Source of the DNA: Antedon mediterranea
Taxonomy: Eukaryota; Echinodermata; Crinoidea; Comatulida; Antedonidae
DNA: 64,000 nt
Assembly (NCBI RefSeq): GCF_964355755.1
Contig: NC_092672.1
Coordinates: 31,370,501 to 31,434,500, forward strand
Reading direction: 5' to 3'
Both the position numbers and the translations under genes were made by a program. Under the pieces are notes generated by a model. That model searched no databases. It was given only the letters and a program-made list of their open reading frames with translations, and had not been told where the DNA came from. Below are positions 48,053 to 60,031 of this stretch, piece after piece; the stretch's first letter is position 1; each line of letters begins with the position of its first letter.

Positions 48053-49072
48053 AACTCATGAACAGGCCTGTAATGTCATCATACTATCTAAGTTTTTCTA
48101 TTGGATATTTTTCATGTATGCCTACTAGACAGGCCTGGGCCGAATTAACCAGTGGACATGTATTCCTCACAAGGGGAGGTGGGGAAAGAGGATGGAGCCT
48201 TGCAATATACTTTATCATGTCATCCAATTCTCAAATGGTAAATATTTGCAAATACATTACATTTAAAAAATATATTTTATATTTGAATAATTCAAATGTA
48301 GTAGATTAATGCTGATTTTGACTAATAGCTGCATAAAAATACAAAAAATATGTAATATCTCCATATGGAGTCTAATTAAGAAGAACATTATAATTACAGG
48401 CCTCCGGCTAATTTCACATTTCCATACTTTAAATACAAATTAGGAGAAGGGTTAAACAGCCCATCTGTTTTGAAAATATTAGGATGCATGTTGTGAATTA
48501 ATAATAGTCTCTAAATTATTAAGCCCTACAGGGACTGTCTGTCCCCCTCGGCATGCGTAAAGGAGACATAAAAACATGATTTGTCATGTTAAAAATTCAT
48601 TAGTGGGTCTCCATGTAATATTAACGCCAAAATAGCAGAACAAAGACATTTATAGCGTAATTTTACTGGTAAATATACAAACTAAAGGCAAGTGCTGCAA
48701 CTACAAAAAAAAAAGTTATATAACAATGAATGACAAAAAACCCGAAAAGGTTAATGGCATACAGGATAAAGTTGTACAATGTGATCATTGTAGTTACCAG
48801 TCCATATCCTTATTTTAAATATGTTGTATATAGGAATATTTGAAATTATTATAATAAATTTTCCCAAAATCAGTAACCCTTGGGCCAACACTAAATTGAT
48901 GGACACTAAATTGATGGTCACAAAAGCGAAAGTTTAAGAAGACTCTAACAACAAATGAAAATGTGTGGTTTTACTGAGAGTCAAGTGGCCTAGCATTTAA
49001 GAGAGGCGCACAATGGAAAGCACAACCACAAAAAATGGCACAGGTGGTACTGTAGAACAAGTTTTCTCAGAC

Positions 49073-49133
49073 AAAGACTTGTAGGTCCAGTGTACACATC
49101 TGGTGTGCACTCTAATGAATCCAGTTCACCTTT
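49073..49133 (+). repeat. SINE family 4 fragment
   Basis: GTAGGTCCAGTGTACACA, GGTGTGCACTCTAATGAA and CCAGTTCACC match the complement of the body at 52263-52566. Confidence 0.5.
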
Positions 49134-49158
49134 TGGATAGGTAGGAAGGAATTGTTAG

Positions 49159-49298
49159 CAGCTTGGTTCTCACTAGGATGCAACGTAAGGATGTAGATGC
49201 AACTAAAGTGAGTTGACCAATCACAAGCGATGGATTATTTGAACTGTCACTTGCCATTGGTCAACACGCTTGCGTGCGTCCTTGCGGGAACCAAGCTT
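49159..49298. mobile_element. MITE family 2 copy
   Basis: AGCTTGGTTCTCACTAGGAT and the inverse CGGGAACCAAGCTT; inner arms TTGACCAATCACAAGCGA and CACTTGCCATTGGTCAA. Confidence 0.65.
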
Positions 49299-49784
49299 AA
49301 TAATGTGACCTTATAATAATGGTGGGACTTTCCTCAACTGTGCATGAATGAGTTGACAGTGATAGTAGCATAGCAGAAAGAACGACATGTCAAAAATATT
49401 GCGATTATCACGATTACATTTACACAGAGTACAAAAACATGATTTATTATTAATTACAAAACAGTAAAAATAAATAATAAATAAATATAAATTTGGTAAA
49501 AATGACCTTATTTGGATAGAAAATTATCTCGATAGAAACTATTCTGTCGGTGATGATTATTCATTATAAATGGAGGGTAGCTTCAGCTAACCTATAGCCC
49601 AGAAAAAGAACTAACCTTATCAGAAACTGGGCCCCATTCATCACAACATACTAATTGTCTTATTAAAGCACGGCATAAGCATTACATTTATTTGTGGTTA
49701 ACTGAAGAAGATGCTGGAAATTTATCGACAATCATTATTAAAGATTATTTTGTAATGATAAAGCGATACAGAGGACAGTACTTA

Positions 49785-49931
49785 AGCTCTGTCTACACTA
49801 TCAAAAACATGTGATGTGCCCATATATGGACAAGATGATGTCATTTCACTACCATATTTGGGCATATCACTACCATATTTAGGCACATCACACTTTTTTG
49901 TCAAACTAGCTTGATAGTGTAGACAGAGCTT
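49785..49931. mobile_element. MITE family 1 copy
   Basis: TIR AGCTCTGTCTACACTATCAA (one A lost at the left end), TA at 49783-49784 and 49932-49933. Confidence 0.75.
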
Positions 49932-50086
49932 TAGGCCTATATATTTATTTGTATATTTTTACCAGAAAGAAAAACCGAAAAAAAACCAAAAACACTGTAA
50001 CAATGGTTATGACCTATTTTGTATGATTTATTCTAAATATTGAATATTTAAAAAAAAATCTTTAAATTGTGTTAAAGTACTGATAA

Positions 50087-51358
50087 GGCCAAAAAAAAAA
50101 AATAGTTTGTTTGCTGTCATCCGCCGCCCCTAATTTCGCCAAAAATTTGGGGCGGAATTAAGAAAAAGTTTTTTTTTTTACGTTGAAGGCGCTTTAAAAA
50201 AAAAGTTTTTTTAATGATTTTTTTTGGCCGAAAAGGTGTAAAAATCGAGTGTGCGAGGATGAAACAATAAAAATAATAACGTAGCATATATTTCGGTGTA
50301 TAATCGCACTTTTGACACGCAAATTTAACCTCTAAATTAAGGGTGCGTCTTATACACCGAACATAAATGCCTCAACACACAGATCGCCACCTCGTTGGCT
50401 AGGCCTGGGCTTTTTAAGGTAAGGCCTAGGCCTATTAGTATTACTAAAGTCTAAAGAGTAGGCCTAGCCTAGCTACAGTATACTAGCGTAACAGCAACCT
50501 GCTAGTTTTCAAGGCATTTTAGCGTGATTTTGTACTAAATATGATGAAAAGATTTGTTCATTATGGAGCTGTTTTAGGCGCTCCGATAAAATTTCATTTG
50601 AAAACGACGTTTACGATTGGAATAGTATTATAGTTATACGCACGACGCGAGCGAGCCCTTCTTGACAACCACATTGTGTACACAGTATTCGACTAGTATA
50701 TTCTCCAGTTGATTATAGCATAGACCTAGCGTACACACTTCTAGGATACATAGATACTAATCGAATACGATTGTCCGTGAAAACGTGCGCCTCTCTCGAT
50801 AAAAGGATCGAGAGCGAGGCTAGCCCACACACGCGTGCGGTCACTCGATGTTGCGGCGTGCGAAACTCATTAAAGTTAGAAAGAACTGACGGAATGGGGG
50901 ACTTCCCTTCTTGTTGAGGCTGGGCGCGGCCGTCTTATACATCGACGATATACAAAATACCGATATTTTACTCTCAGTTAGGGGTCGGGTGCGTCTTATT
51001 ATACACAGGTGCGACTTATACACCGAAATATACGGTACACTAACTTCTAAAAATTAAAATATTTAATTAGGCCTGCTAACAACGACCTACTGTGTAGTAC
51101 TAGTAGTAGGCCTAGCCTAGGCTAGTTTAGACACGGGGCCTAACGCGCCCAAAACAGAATTAAAGTGTGAAACAAATTATGAATAGATGTTTGAGCTCGT
51201 TGTTTTATTCAGTGTGTTTTGTTACTCTCAAATTCGCGTACAATTAACAGAGAAATTAACATTAAAAAAAAAAAAAAAAAAAAAAAAACTTTTTTCCACC
51301 CGCCCCCCCTACCAAAAAAAAAAATTGACAGCAAACAAACAATTTTTTTTTTTGGGCC
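50087..51358. mobile_element. Harbinger-like non-autonomous element (1272 bp) with a nested element
   Basis: The ends GGCC, poly(A), then TAGTTTGTTTGCTGTCA at the left match the complement of TGACAGCAAACAAACAA, poly(T), GGCC at the right. Both are flanked by TAA (50084-50086 and 51359-51361). A TWA triplet duplication with GGC-starting ends points to PIF/Harbinger. No transposase is present. Confidence 0.5.
50284..51035. mobile_element. Nested DNA element with TA flanks
   Basis: ATATTTCGGTGTATAA at the left mirrors TTATACACCGAAATAT at the right, with subterminal GTGCGTCTTATACACC copies; TA at both borders (50282-50283 and 51036-51037). Likely a Tc1/mariner or pogo-type non-autonomous copy inserted in the Harbinger-like element. 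Confidence 0.5.
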
Positions 51359-51408
51359 TAATAGTATGATCAAAATTGTATAAAAATGTATTAAAAAAAC
51401 TGTAATCA

Positions 51409-51497
51409 TTATATGGACATGATATCTTATTTGCAAATATCACTACAATATTTGTGCACATCACACTTTATTTTGTCAAACTAGTTTGACAGAGCTT
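51409..51497. mobile_element. MITE family 1, truncated copy
   Basis: ATATGGACATGATATC, CACATCACACTTTATTTTGT and GACAGAGCTT; the left part is missing. It begins about 50 bp after the Harbinger-like element. Confidence 0.55.
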
Positions 51498-51771
51498 TAC
51501 ATTATTTAAATAAATTTATGTGTTCTATTTACGAGAAAAGGTTAAAATTTCGTCTCTTTCTATGCGAATCTATAATAAATCAATTAGGTACCCAGATGGA
51601 TATAAACATAGACCACCTGATCAATTAGAATTGTCTTAAAGAAATCGCCCGAAATGGTTTAATTACATTAAAACATTAGCATCAACGTAGATAACTGTAT
51701 TCGACGGTGATTGCGATGTCATTAAGCAGCGTAGCTGATTTCCCGCGAAACCAGATACCTAACTGATAATA

Positions 51772-51990
51772 TTAAAATTGATCGTAAGCGCATCCTTGTC
51801 TGTCAGACGGGCCGAGTAGTGTTTGTTCAACGTAATTTGAGTGAATGCTGGAAAATAATGGCCGAGTCGGTTTACATTGTTTTGAAGATCTAAATGATAC
51901 ATCGTTGATCAATTTGCTGACAGTAAAGCGGGGACTTATAAGCTTTCCTAGTATAGCATCGATGATGCTTGGGTTAGTGACCCGCGACAT
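51772..51990 (-). CDS. Unidentified ORF or first exon, 72 codons
   Basis: Starts MSRVTNPSIIDAILGKLISP and ends at a TAA. Base composition is more GC-rich than the surroundings and codon use is balanced, unlike chance ORFs nearby. A possible donor GTAAAC after residue 38 would make it a first exon. No family recognised. Confidence 0.3.
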   Translation of the reverse strand: MSRVTNPSIIDAILGKLISPRFTVSKLINDVSFRSSKQCKPTRPLFSSIHSNYVEQTLLGPSDRQGCAYDQF

Positions 51991-52262
51991 GATTTTGTAA
52001 TTACCTATCTAGGGATTGTTCTTCCCTTCTTGGAAAATTATAATTACTCCAAACAAATGAAATATATTGTAGTCGGATTGTTTGGCTAATACTCAAGGGG
52101 AATGTTAAATTAAAAATAGTGAAAGTAAAGGACTTAGAAAAATATTGGCAAAGATGTTGATATTTCGGCCCATGTTAAAAGACTACAAATTTAGTTATTA
52201 ATGAACCGATTTTCTTGAATTTCAATATAGGCATGTTCTTTGTTTGTTTGTTTGTTTGTTTT

Positions 52263-52566
52263 ATCTTTATACTGGGTGACATCTTCAGTCAAAGACTGAT
52301 CTCCCAGAGGGCCCAGTTGGTGATCAGTGGCTGTGATGTACTACTACACCGGGGTAACCCCCTACTCGTCTCGAAAGATGTACTAGGTTCTTTAAAGTGC
52401 ACACGAGCAAGTTGTGTACACTGGACCTACGGTTTATAGTCCTTATCCGAGAAGACTCGTTCTACCACCAGAACCATGGAGTGAGTGAGCCTCGAACCCC
52501 TGCCGATGTTATGGCTACGTAATTACGGTTCCACTGTCTTAACCGCTCGGCCACTCACTCACTCTG
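52263..52566 (-). repeat. tRNA-derived SINE, family 4, near full length
   Basis: On the minus strand the head GTGGCCGAGCGGTTAAGACA with G-GGGTTCGAGGCTC is clearly tRNA-Ser/Leu-like (A and B boxes). The body contains AGGTCCAGTGTACACA, GGGGGTTACCCCGGTGTAG and CTCTGGGAGATCAGTC. A GTTT microsatellite (52238-52261) lies at its 3' end. Confidence 0.75.
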
Positions 52567-52671
52567 TAAGTATATACCTATTTTACAGAATGATAACTTG
52601 AAAACTGTAGGTGCTATCGTTCTAACAAACAAAGCAAGTACTTATACTATAATATATACAATGCTCATGTT

Positions 52672-52805
52672 CAATGTTTATACCTCTATTAAGGGGACAT
52701 CCATTTTCAGGACTCAACAAAATGTCTCCTAAATAGAGGGCATGGCTGCAGTGTTAAAATACATATTGCCCCTCATTTCCCTTGTATAGGAGTGTTTCAA
52801 ATATT
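52672..52805. repeat. Dispersed GGGGACAC-type repeat
   Basis: TTAAGGGGACATCC, CAGTGTTAAAATACATA and TTGTATAGGAGTGTTTC match the family at 19758-19928. Confidence 0.5.
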
Positions 52806-53384
52806 AAGAACATTGTTGTAATGAACACTCAATTTCGTTTTCTTTGAAAAAAGTAAAGTTGTTTAAATTTTCAAATGATACATATAAAACTACATAAAAA
52901 GCAGATTATACCATTTTCCACAGGTCCAACAATTTTTGTTAAAAAAATATTTGTGGATAGTATCAAATTTTCCATCAACCTAAAATCATATGGAAATCTA
53001 CCTTAAAATGATGGACCACGATATAGACATCTGGATTGAACTAGCCTATCTTGACCTAGTTCTTAACTAGGTCAAAGTTTACCGCTAATTAATTGAGACT
53101 AATTACATACATAAAGTGTCAGAGCAATTAAACCCTTAATGCCTTTTACCATATTCATTTGGATTTTCTGATAAATAAATAAAGAGGAATATTTATAATG
53201 TTATAGCAATAAACCATCTGTGACATGTGTGATTTACCTGGCAATTAATTAATTGAAAATAACTTTTTGTCTACATCATAAATTCTTTTAAATGTATTTA
53301 AATGATTAAAAACATTTATGAAACATAATTGTACTGCCATTGAAATTAAATAATTAAAATAAAATAGTAAACTGTTTGATTGGG

Positions 53385-53700
53385 GGCATCAGAGCATGAG
53401 CAGCCCAGGGGTCTCAAAGCATGAGCAGCCTAGGGGCCTCGGAGCATAAGCAGCCCAGGGGCCTCAGAGCATGAGCAGCCTAGGGGTCTCAAAGCATGAG
53501 GGGCCTCGGAGCATAAGCAGCCCAGGGGCCTCCGAGCATGAGCAGTCAAGGGGCCTCAGAGCATGAGCAGCCCAGGGGCCTCAGAGCATGAGCAGCCCAG
53601 GGGCTTCAGAGCATGAGCAGCCCAGGGGTATCAAAGCATAAGCAGCCTAGGGGCCTCGGAGCATGAGCAGCCCAGGGGCCTCAAAGCATAAGCAGTCCAA
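53385..53700. repeat. 25-bp tandem array, about 12 units
   Basis: Unit GAGCATGAGCAGCCCAGGGG plus CCTCA. It lies inside a dispersed repeat (the GCTAAACCAGGGACA block follows at 53715) also present at 1171 and 8415 without amplification. Confidence 0.92.
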
Positions 53701-54635
53701 TGCATTGGAGTGCTAAACCAGGGACATTTTCTCCTTGCATTATGCTACTGGATACATAGCTTACCTTCACCCTAAATAACTAACAACAAAATAATTTAAA
53801 CACTGCTTCTATATATTTAATCAGAAATTTATTATAGTGCTTTTCGTGTTTATAATAAATCAGGTGCCTTAATATGTCAATGTTTTTCAGAAATACGCTC
53901 CAATATAAAATAAAATTCAACGTTTGTTTTGTGCTGTTGACAACCAGACTTAATGCGTCTCAGGCATTCCGCAATAAATACCGTACAATTTATAACTTGA
54001 ATGAAATGCGAAATTAGTTGCAAGATATTTTGCATTATTCCTCATGAGGTGGACGGTAATTAATGGGGTTGTTTACTTACATTCAAAAGTTGCACAGGAA
54101 TACAAAATATGGATTCTTAATTATATGCTTGCTCATTTTGTTAATACTACAAGATTGTGTAGGAATAGCACTATAAGTATGTAATGTACAATTCTTAAAA
54201 GTGATAAAGAAATGATAAGGATGATGATGAAATTAATGATTATGACATTAAATGATAATATCATTATGATGATTACATTGATGATAAATTTGCTTAGGAT
54301 AAAGAATGATTTATAGTATAACAATGATGAATGTTTTAAAGTTTAAACAATTATCTAAAATAAAGATAAACATTTAATACATTATATATGCTTGCTCAAG
54401 AAATGTATATGTTGTATTGTGAAGAGATACTTCAATAATACAATATTTAATAGGGTTTTGATTTTTAATTGTAGATTTGATTCTCCAAGAGCGGTTAATA
54501 TAATAACAATGAATGAAATGAATATGTGTAGTTTTTAAAAAATATCATATGGTATCATATCATTTATTTTGTTGGTACATATTGTATATATAAACATATT
54601 TCATATATAAATATAACAAATAATGAATTATAACA

Positions 54636-55075
54636 TTGATAATGATGATGATGATGATAGTAATATTGATAATGATGATGATACTGATGATAAGAATGAT
54701 GATGATAATGATGATGATTATAGTTTATAATGATAGTGATGATGATAATGATGATGATGATAGTGATGATGATGATAGTGATAATGATGATGATAGTGAT
54801 GATGATAGCAATGATGATAATTATGATGATAGTTATAATGATGATGATATTGATAATGATGATAATGATAATAGTGATAATGATGATGATTGATAATGAT
54901 AATGATGATGATTGATAATGATGATAATGATAATGATAGCAATGATAATAATGATGATGATAATGATAGCAATGATAATAACGATGATGATAGTGATAAT
55001 GATAATGATAGTGATGATAATGATAATAATGATGATGATAGTGATAATGATGATGATATGATGTCAAATGTTATT
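54636..55075. repeat. GAT/AAT trinucleotide microsatellite
   Basis: Imperfect GATGATGATAATGAT over 440 bp. The Met/Asp or His/Tyr-rich ORFs on both strands are artefacts of the triplet period. Confidence 0.95.
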
Positions 55076-55129
55076 GATGATACATTAGATGACATGGTAT
55101 TCCTACTTTACAACTCAACAAATTGTAAT

Positions 55130-56550
55130 TAATCATAAAATAATTCAAATGCATGTACATCATCTAAGCGTTCCTTTCTCTCCGATCAATATCTTCAAAA
55201 CATAAAGTTTCAAACGTACATGACTCATCAACCAAACAGTCAGACAGGTATTTATGTTGCTATGGTTGCAAAAGATGCAAATTCGAACCAATACATTAGA
55301 GGTAAATTACAAACTGCAATTACTAAACCGGACTGGCGACATGTTGTCTAAATGACGCTACGACAAACAAGGCGATATAGGTATCCTTTAAATTAAAAAC
55401 ATCAATTGATAAACTTTCTCTAATTATTAATAACTTTTTGAACCAATACATGTCAAATACTAATAAACAAATTATGAACGGATAATCTGTAATTTTAGGT
55501 CTCAATTACGCATAGGCCTATAACTAAATAAATTAAACTCCTTACTATTGATTACTCATATTCTAAAGAGGTATTATAATACTAAACTGTATTTTTTGTC
55601 TTAAAGGGACTTTAAGACAAGGTACAACCTATAAAGATCCCTCATCATTTTTTATTTTACTTTGATTGGTTGATATTGGGTTTCTCAAAAAATTGGTATT
55701 GCTGTAAAAGCCTATTAAGAGCGATACTATGGACTCACCAAAGTGTCAAGAACAAGACATAAAATGTGCATTTTTATCAGTAAATATTTTAGAAGGCATT
55801 CACTTTTTTCTCTCTTACATATTTTCTTTATTAATCTTTAAAGATATAACATCGACAAAAGCATTTGACCAAAAATTCGAAAAAAAAAAAGATTTACTTA
55901 TAAATTAAAAATTATTTAATTTATAGCAAAAAAAAGTCAAGTCTTCTTTCATAAATATGAAATTAGATAGAGCCTAAGTAGTATAAAATTCCAATAACAG
56001 AATCTACCAAGTATGTACATTTTTGCAACATTTGCGTTCCATACCTATGAATAAATCATTAGGTTTGTGACCTATAAACGAACGCATAAGTAATTAAGAC
56101 CTTGAAATAATGTCATTAACTTATTGTTAAATCAAGTTCACCTGAAAATTCATTAATTCTAAAGCGCCAAAACATTCGCTATTCGCTATTAAGTCGAATT
56201 TCAATATATATTACAGATGGGATCTCAGAACTCTTATGATAAAATCTGATATATCACTATAAAATATGGAACTCATCTTCTAGACAAATGATTCACCACA
56301 TTTTGAGATCTGCAATATTTTATTAAAAATATTAATATAAAATGTACAGAAATAATACAATATTAAAGTGTATTTTATGATTTTTCAAACAGAGTTCATC
56401 TTTTGATATTTAATTTTTGTAAAATAATAATGAGATGAATTTAAATCTTAATCTCACATTTAATTAGTTATATTTTACGGGCAAAATAGAAAAAAACTTC
56501 AAATCGCCCATCCTGTGATATAATGGAAAATATTATTTAAATCTTGAAAC
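55130..56550. other. AT-rich DNA, nothing recognised
   Basis: No repeat family or exon that I can support. Confidence 0.45.
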
Positions 56551-56559
56551 TGAGAACAA

Positions 56560-56672
56560 GATGAGGAAGATGAAATCTGTGAGAAGGGAAAAAGATACCC
56601 CAACCAAGATTCAAACCCAAAATCTTCTGCTTGATATGCAGACCCTACCATAAGACCACTAGATAAAAAACC
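56560..56672 (-). repeat. tRNA-derived SINE, family 1
   Basis: GATGAAATCTGTGAGAAGGG, ACCCCAACCAAGATTCAAAC and CTTCTGCTTGATATGCAGAC, ending AAGACCACTAG. Confidence 0.7.
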
Positions 56673-57224
56673 CTAATGTAGTATGTTTACAAATTGCCAA
56701 TAATGAACAATACTGAATTTAGTCAATTATAAGCCTATATTTTGAAACCAATTTATATAGAAAATGCACAAAATATTTTCTAAACAAACAGTTTTTGGGT
56801 GTATAAATTGTTTTGTTTTGAGAAAAAAAATTGACAGCTAACAAGACTTGTACCGAGAACTTTGGAATCGGTAGTTAAAGATTATGACAATCCTCATCCC
56901 TAATTTTGTCATGTATGAAATATTACAAATTTTATAAACTATTCACTTATATTTGAACTTATAACAAGAGACACTATTAAAAATAAGTAGCCGCAGAAAC
57001 ATATGTAATTTAAAAAGTCAGTGTACATAGAACACAGAAAACAATATTTTTATGAGATGATGATGAAAAATATAATATTAAATATTAATATGAGGGTACA
57101 TGGTTCAACCTTTAGTGGAACAGGAGACAACTCTAGGACAAAGACAATGCTGGATGGCCTAGTAAGGACTGCTCTCATTTATTGCATTGTGCTAAGTGCT
57201 ATAAAGAAATAGTGTCTAGGGTTG

Positions 57225-58612
57225 GTTAGCAAAGTGTTTAGGATATATGTTTTAATGGTACATAGTATTTAGGGTGTTGGTATAGTGTTTAGGCTTGGTT
57301 GTAATGGTGGAAAATAGCCTTTATGATATGTGTGTAAATGGTCATAATGGTGCATATAGTGTTTAGGGCGTCAATACATGTTTAGGCTTTGTGGTAATGG
57401 TGCACATAGGTATGCATAAAGTGTTTAGAATTGGTTATAATGGTGCATATAGTGTTTAAGGTGTCCATACATGTTTAGGCTTTGTGGTAATGGTGCACAT
57501 AGGAATGCATAAAGTGTTTAGAATTGGTTATAATGGTGCATATAGTGTTTAGGGCGTCAATACATGTTTAGGCTTTGTGGTAATGGTGCACATAGGTATG
57601 CATAAAGTGTTTAGAATTGGTTATAATGGTGCATATAGTGTTTAGGGCGTCAATACATGTTTAGGCTTTGTGGTAATGGTGCACATAGGTATGCATAAAG
57701 TGTTTAGAATTGGTTATAATGGTGCATAATAGTGTTTAGGGCGTCAATACATGTTTAGGCTTTGTGGTAATGGTGCACATAGGTATGCATAAAGTGTTTA
57801 GAATTGGTTATAAATGGTGCATAATAGTGTTTAGGGCGTCAATACATGTTTAGGCTTTGTGGTAATGGTGCACATAGGTATGCATAAAGTGTTTAGAATT
57901 GGTTATAAATGGTGCATAATAGTGTTTAGGGCGTCAATACATGTTTAGGCTTTGTGGTAATGGTGCACATAGGTATGCATAAAGTGTTTAGAATTGGTTA
58001 TAAATGGTGCATAATAGTGTTTAGGGCGTCAATACATGTTTAGGCTTTGTGGTAATGGTGCACATAGGTATGCATAAAGTGTTTAGAATTGGTTATAAAT
58101 GGTGCATAATAGTGTTTAGGGCGTCAATACATGTTTATGCTTTGTGGTAATGGTGCACATAGGTATGCATAAAGTGTTTAGAATTGGTTATAAATGGTGC
58201 ATAATAGTGTTTAGGGCGTCAATACATGTTTAGGCTTTGTGGTAATGGTGCACATAGGTATGCATAAAGTGTTTAGAATTGGTTATAAATGGTGCATAAT
58301 AGTGTTTAAGGTGTCAATAGCTGTTTATGCTTTGTGGTAATGGTGCACATAGGTATGCATAAAGTGTTTAGAATTGGTTATAAATGGTGCATAATAGTGT
58401 TTAGGGCGTCAATACATGTTTAGGCTTTGTGGTAATGGTGCACATAGGTATGCATAAAGTGTTTAGAATTGGTTATAAATGGTGCATAATAGTGTTTAGG
58501 GCGTCAATACATGTTTAGGCTTTGTGGTAATGGTGCACATAGGTATGCATAAAGTGTTTAGAATTGGTTATAAATGGTGCATAATAGTGTTTAAGGTGTC
58601 AATAGCTGTTTA
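57225..58612. repeat. 95-bp tandem array, about 14 units
   Basis: Unit contains AGTGTTTAGAATTGGTTATA, GGGCGTCAATACATGTTTAG and TGGTAATGGTGCACATAGGT. Early units are 93-94 bp (AATGG), later ones exactly 95 bp (AAATGG). A variant with GTGTCAATAGCTG occurs at 58310 and at the end. Confidence 0.95.
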
Positions 58613-58619
58613 TTGGGTT

Positions 58620-59770
58620 AGTTTCCCCTAATAAGGATTGCTTTTTACAATCAGGTTTCTATTATTGATTTCTTTATTAATTTCTTTAATTTCAGTTCAT
58701 ACTAATACTACTCACTTTAGAGACCATGGCAGCATTATTTTACTGCAGTTACTGCAGCAACTACATTTTGCTTCAACATGTTTATGTAATTTTTCAAGCT
58801 TCTGTTGGTAATCTATCTATTATCTACTGCAGTGAATCCCTCATAAATTCTACACTGAAACAAACTAAAATCAACCATTATTAGGCTAAAAATATATATT
58901 TACTGCAGTAACTGCAGCAGAATAACTTTGATGTGATTCTTTATTATTTAAGACTATTGATCTCACATTTATATTTTATTTATCATCGTTTTTTAAATAC
59001 ACATTTATTACTATTTCAATTATTTATTATTTTTATAATTATGGTTTTAAAAATATTAAGAACATTGTAATAATTTATTTTTACTTTATTTTTATTATTT
59101 TACTTTAGATGTAGACCATATGATGACCTTTATATAATGTTTCATAAAAATAAAACATACACATGATCAAAAACATTAATGGTTTGGCTCATATAATGTT
59201 ACAATATGACGACAACACTCCTACTCAAATAATAATAATAAAGAAAATCACAGAACGGGAATATTATTATGCGAGTGTATGTTTCGCAATAGGAAAACAG
59301 ATTTTTTTTTTTTAATCATATTGTAAAATGTTAATATATTATATTTGTATGTATACAAGTATCAAGTAATATTATACAGATATTGACTGTTTAGCTATGT
59401 AATATATCAAGTTATCAAGTAATATAATAACTTTTCTGACTAATAATAATATATGTTTTGTTTAGAAGAAAAACAAACTGTAGTTTTGTATTATAACATA
59501 ATGGAAAATTGTAATATCAAGGAATAGACATTAACTACTGACCGTAGTAATATATGTTCTGCTATAGAATAGAAAAACATATTTTATTTTATGTTTGTAC
59601 AATATATAATAAAAATTGTAATATTATACATTTACTTTTATTAAGTATTATTGTTAAGAAATATAATACATGTAGTACATGGTTAAAGAAAGTAAATGAA
59701 TGAAAACAAAAATTGAACATCAAAAATATAATATAAATCTAACATTATTTACTATTATCTGACTATTATC
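58620..59770. other. AT-rich DNA with CTGCAG repeats
   Basis: TACTGCAG(T/C)TACTGCAGCA blocks recur at about 58740 and 58900; otherwise nothing recognised. Confidence 0.4.
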
Positions 59771-59858
59771 TTTTCAAGACATCTTCCAGAGAGAACTGTC
59801 CATGTCTGCATCGTCTACCACATGCAAATATTGTCCCGTATTTAGAAATTGTACATAC

Positions 59859-60031
59859 CTTTTCCATGTTCGTTTTAGTGTTCGTCGTATCCATTTACCG
59901 AAAATGTTTACCTCAGGGACGTCATTGCCTTCCGGTTCCTCAGTCAGGGGCATAAACGGGAAGGGGGAGACACGGGATAGGTTTGTTAGTCTAAACATCC
60001 TTCTCTCAAAACCTCTTAGTTCAGTTGACAT
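59859..60031 (-). CDS. Candidate first coding exon, 57 codons
   Basis: From ATG at 60031 the frame reads MSTELRGFERRMFRLTNLSR, a proline-rich, acidic stretch with LTEEPEGNDVPEV, then basic KWIRRTLKRTWK, and reaches a strong donor AAAAG|GTATGT in phase 2. Composition is GC-richer than the flanks. The frame also stays open to a TGA at 59774, so a short unspliced 85-residue protein is possible. End phase fits the exon candidate at 38387-38457. A TATATC box lies about 70 bp upstream on the minus strand. Protein family unknown. Confidence 0.45.

Noticed and set aside
52478-52560. tRNA gene on the minus strand
   Set aside because: A and B boxes are present but the cloverleaf is imperfect and it is fused to a SINE body; a tRNA-derived SINE head.
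54564-55132. Met/Asp-, Ser/Leu- and His/Tyr-rich ORFs on both strands
   Set aside because: GAT/AAT trinucleotide microsatellite; the triplet period keeps frames open.
57225-58612. CRISPR-like array
   Set aside because: Units are contiguous without unique spacers, and the genome is eukaryotic; a satellite array.
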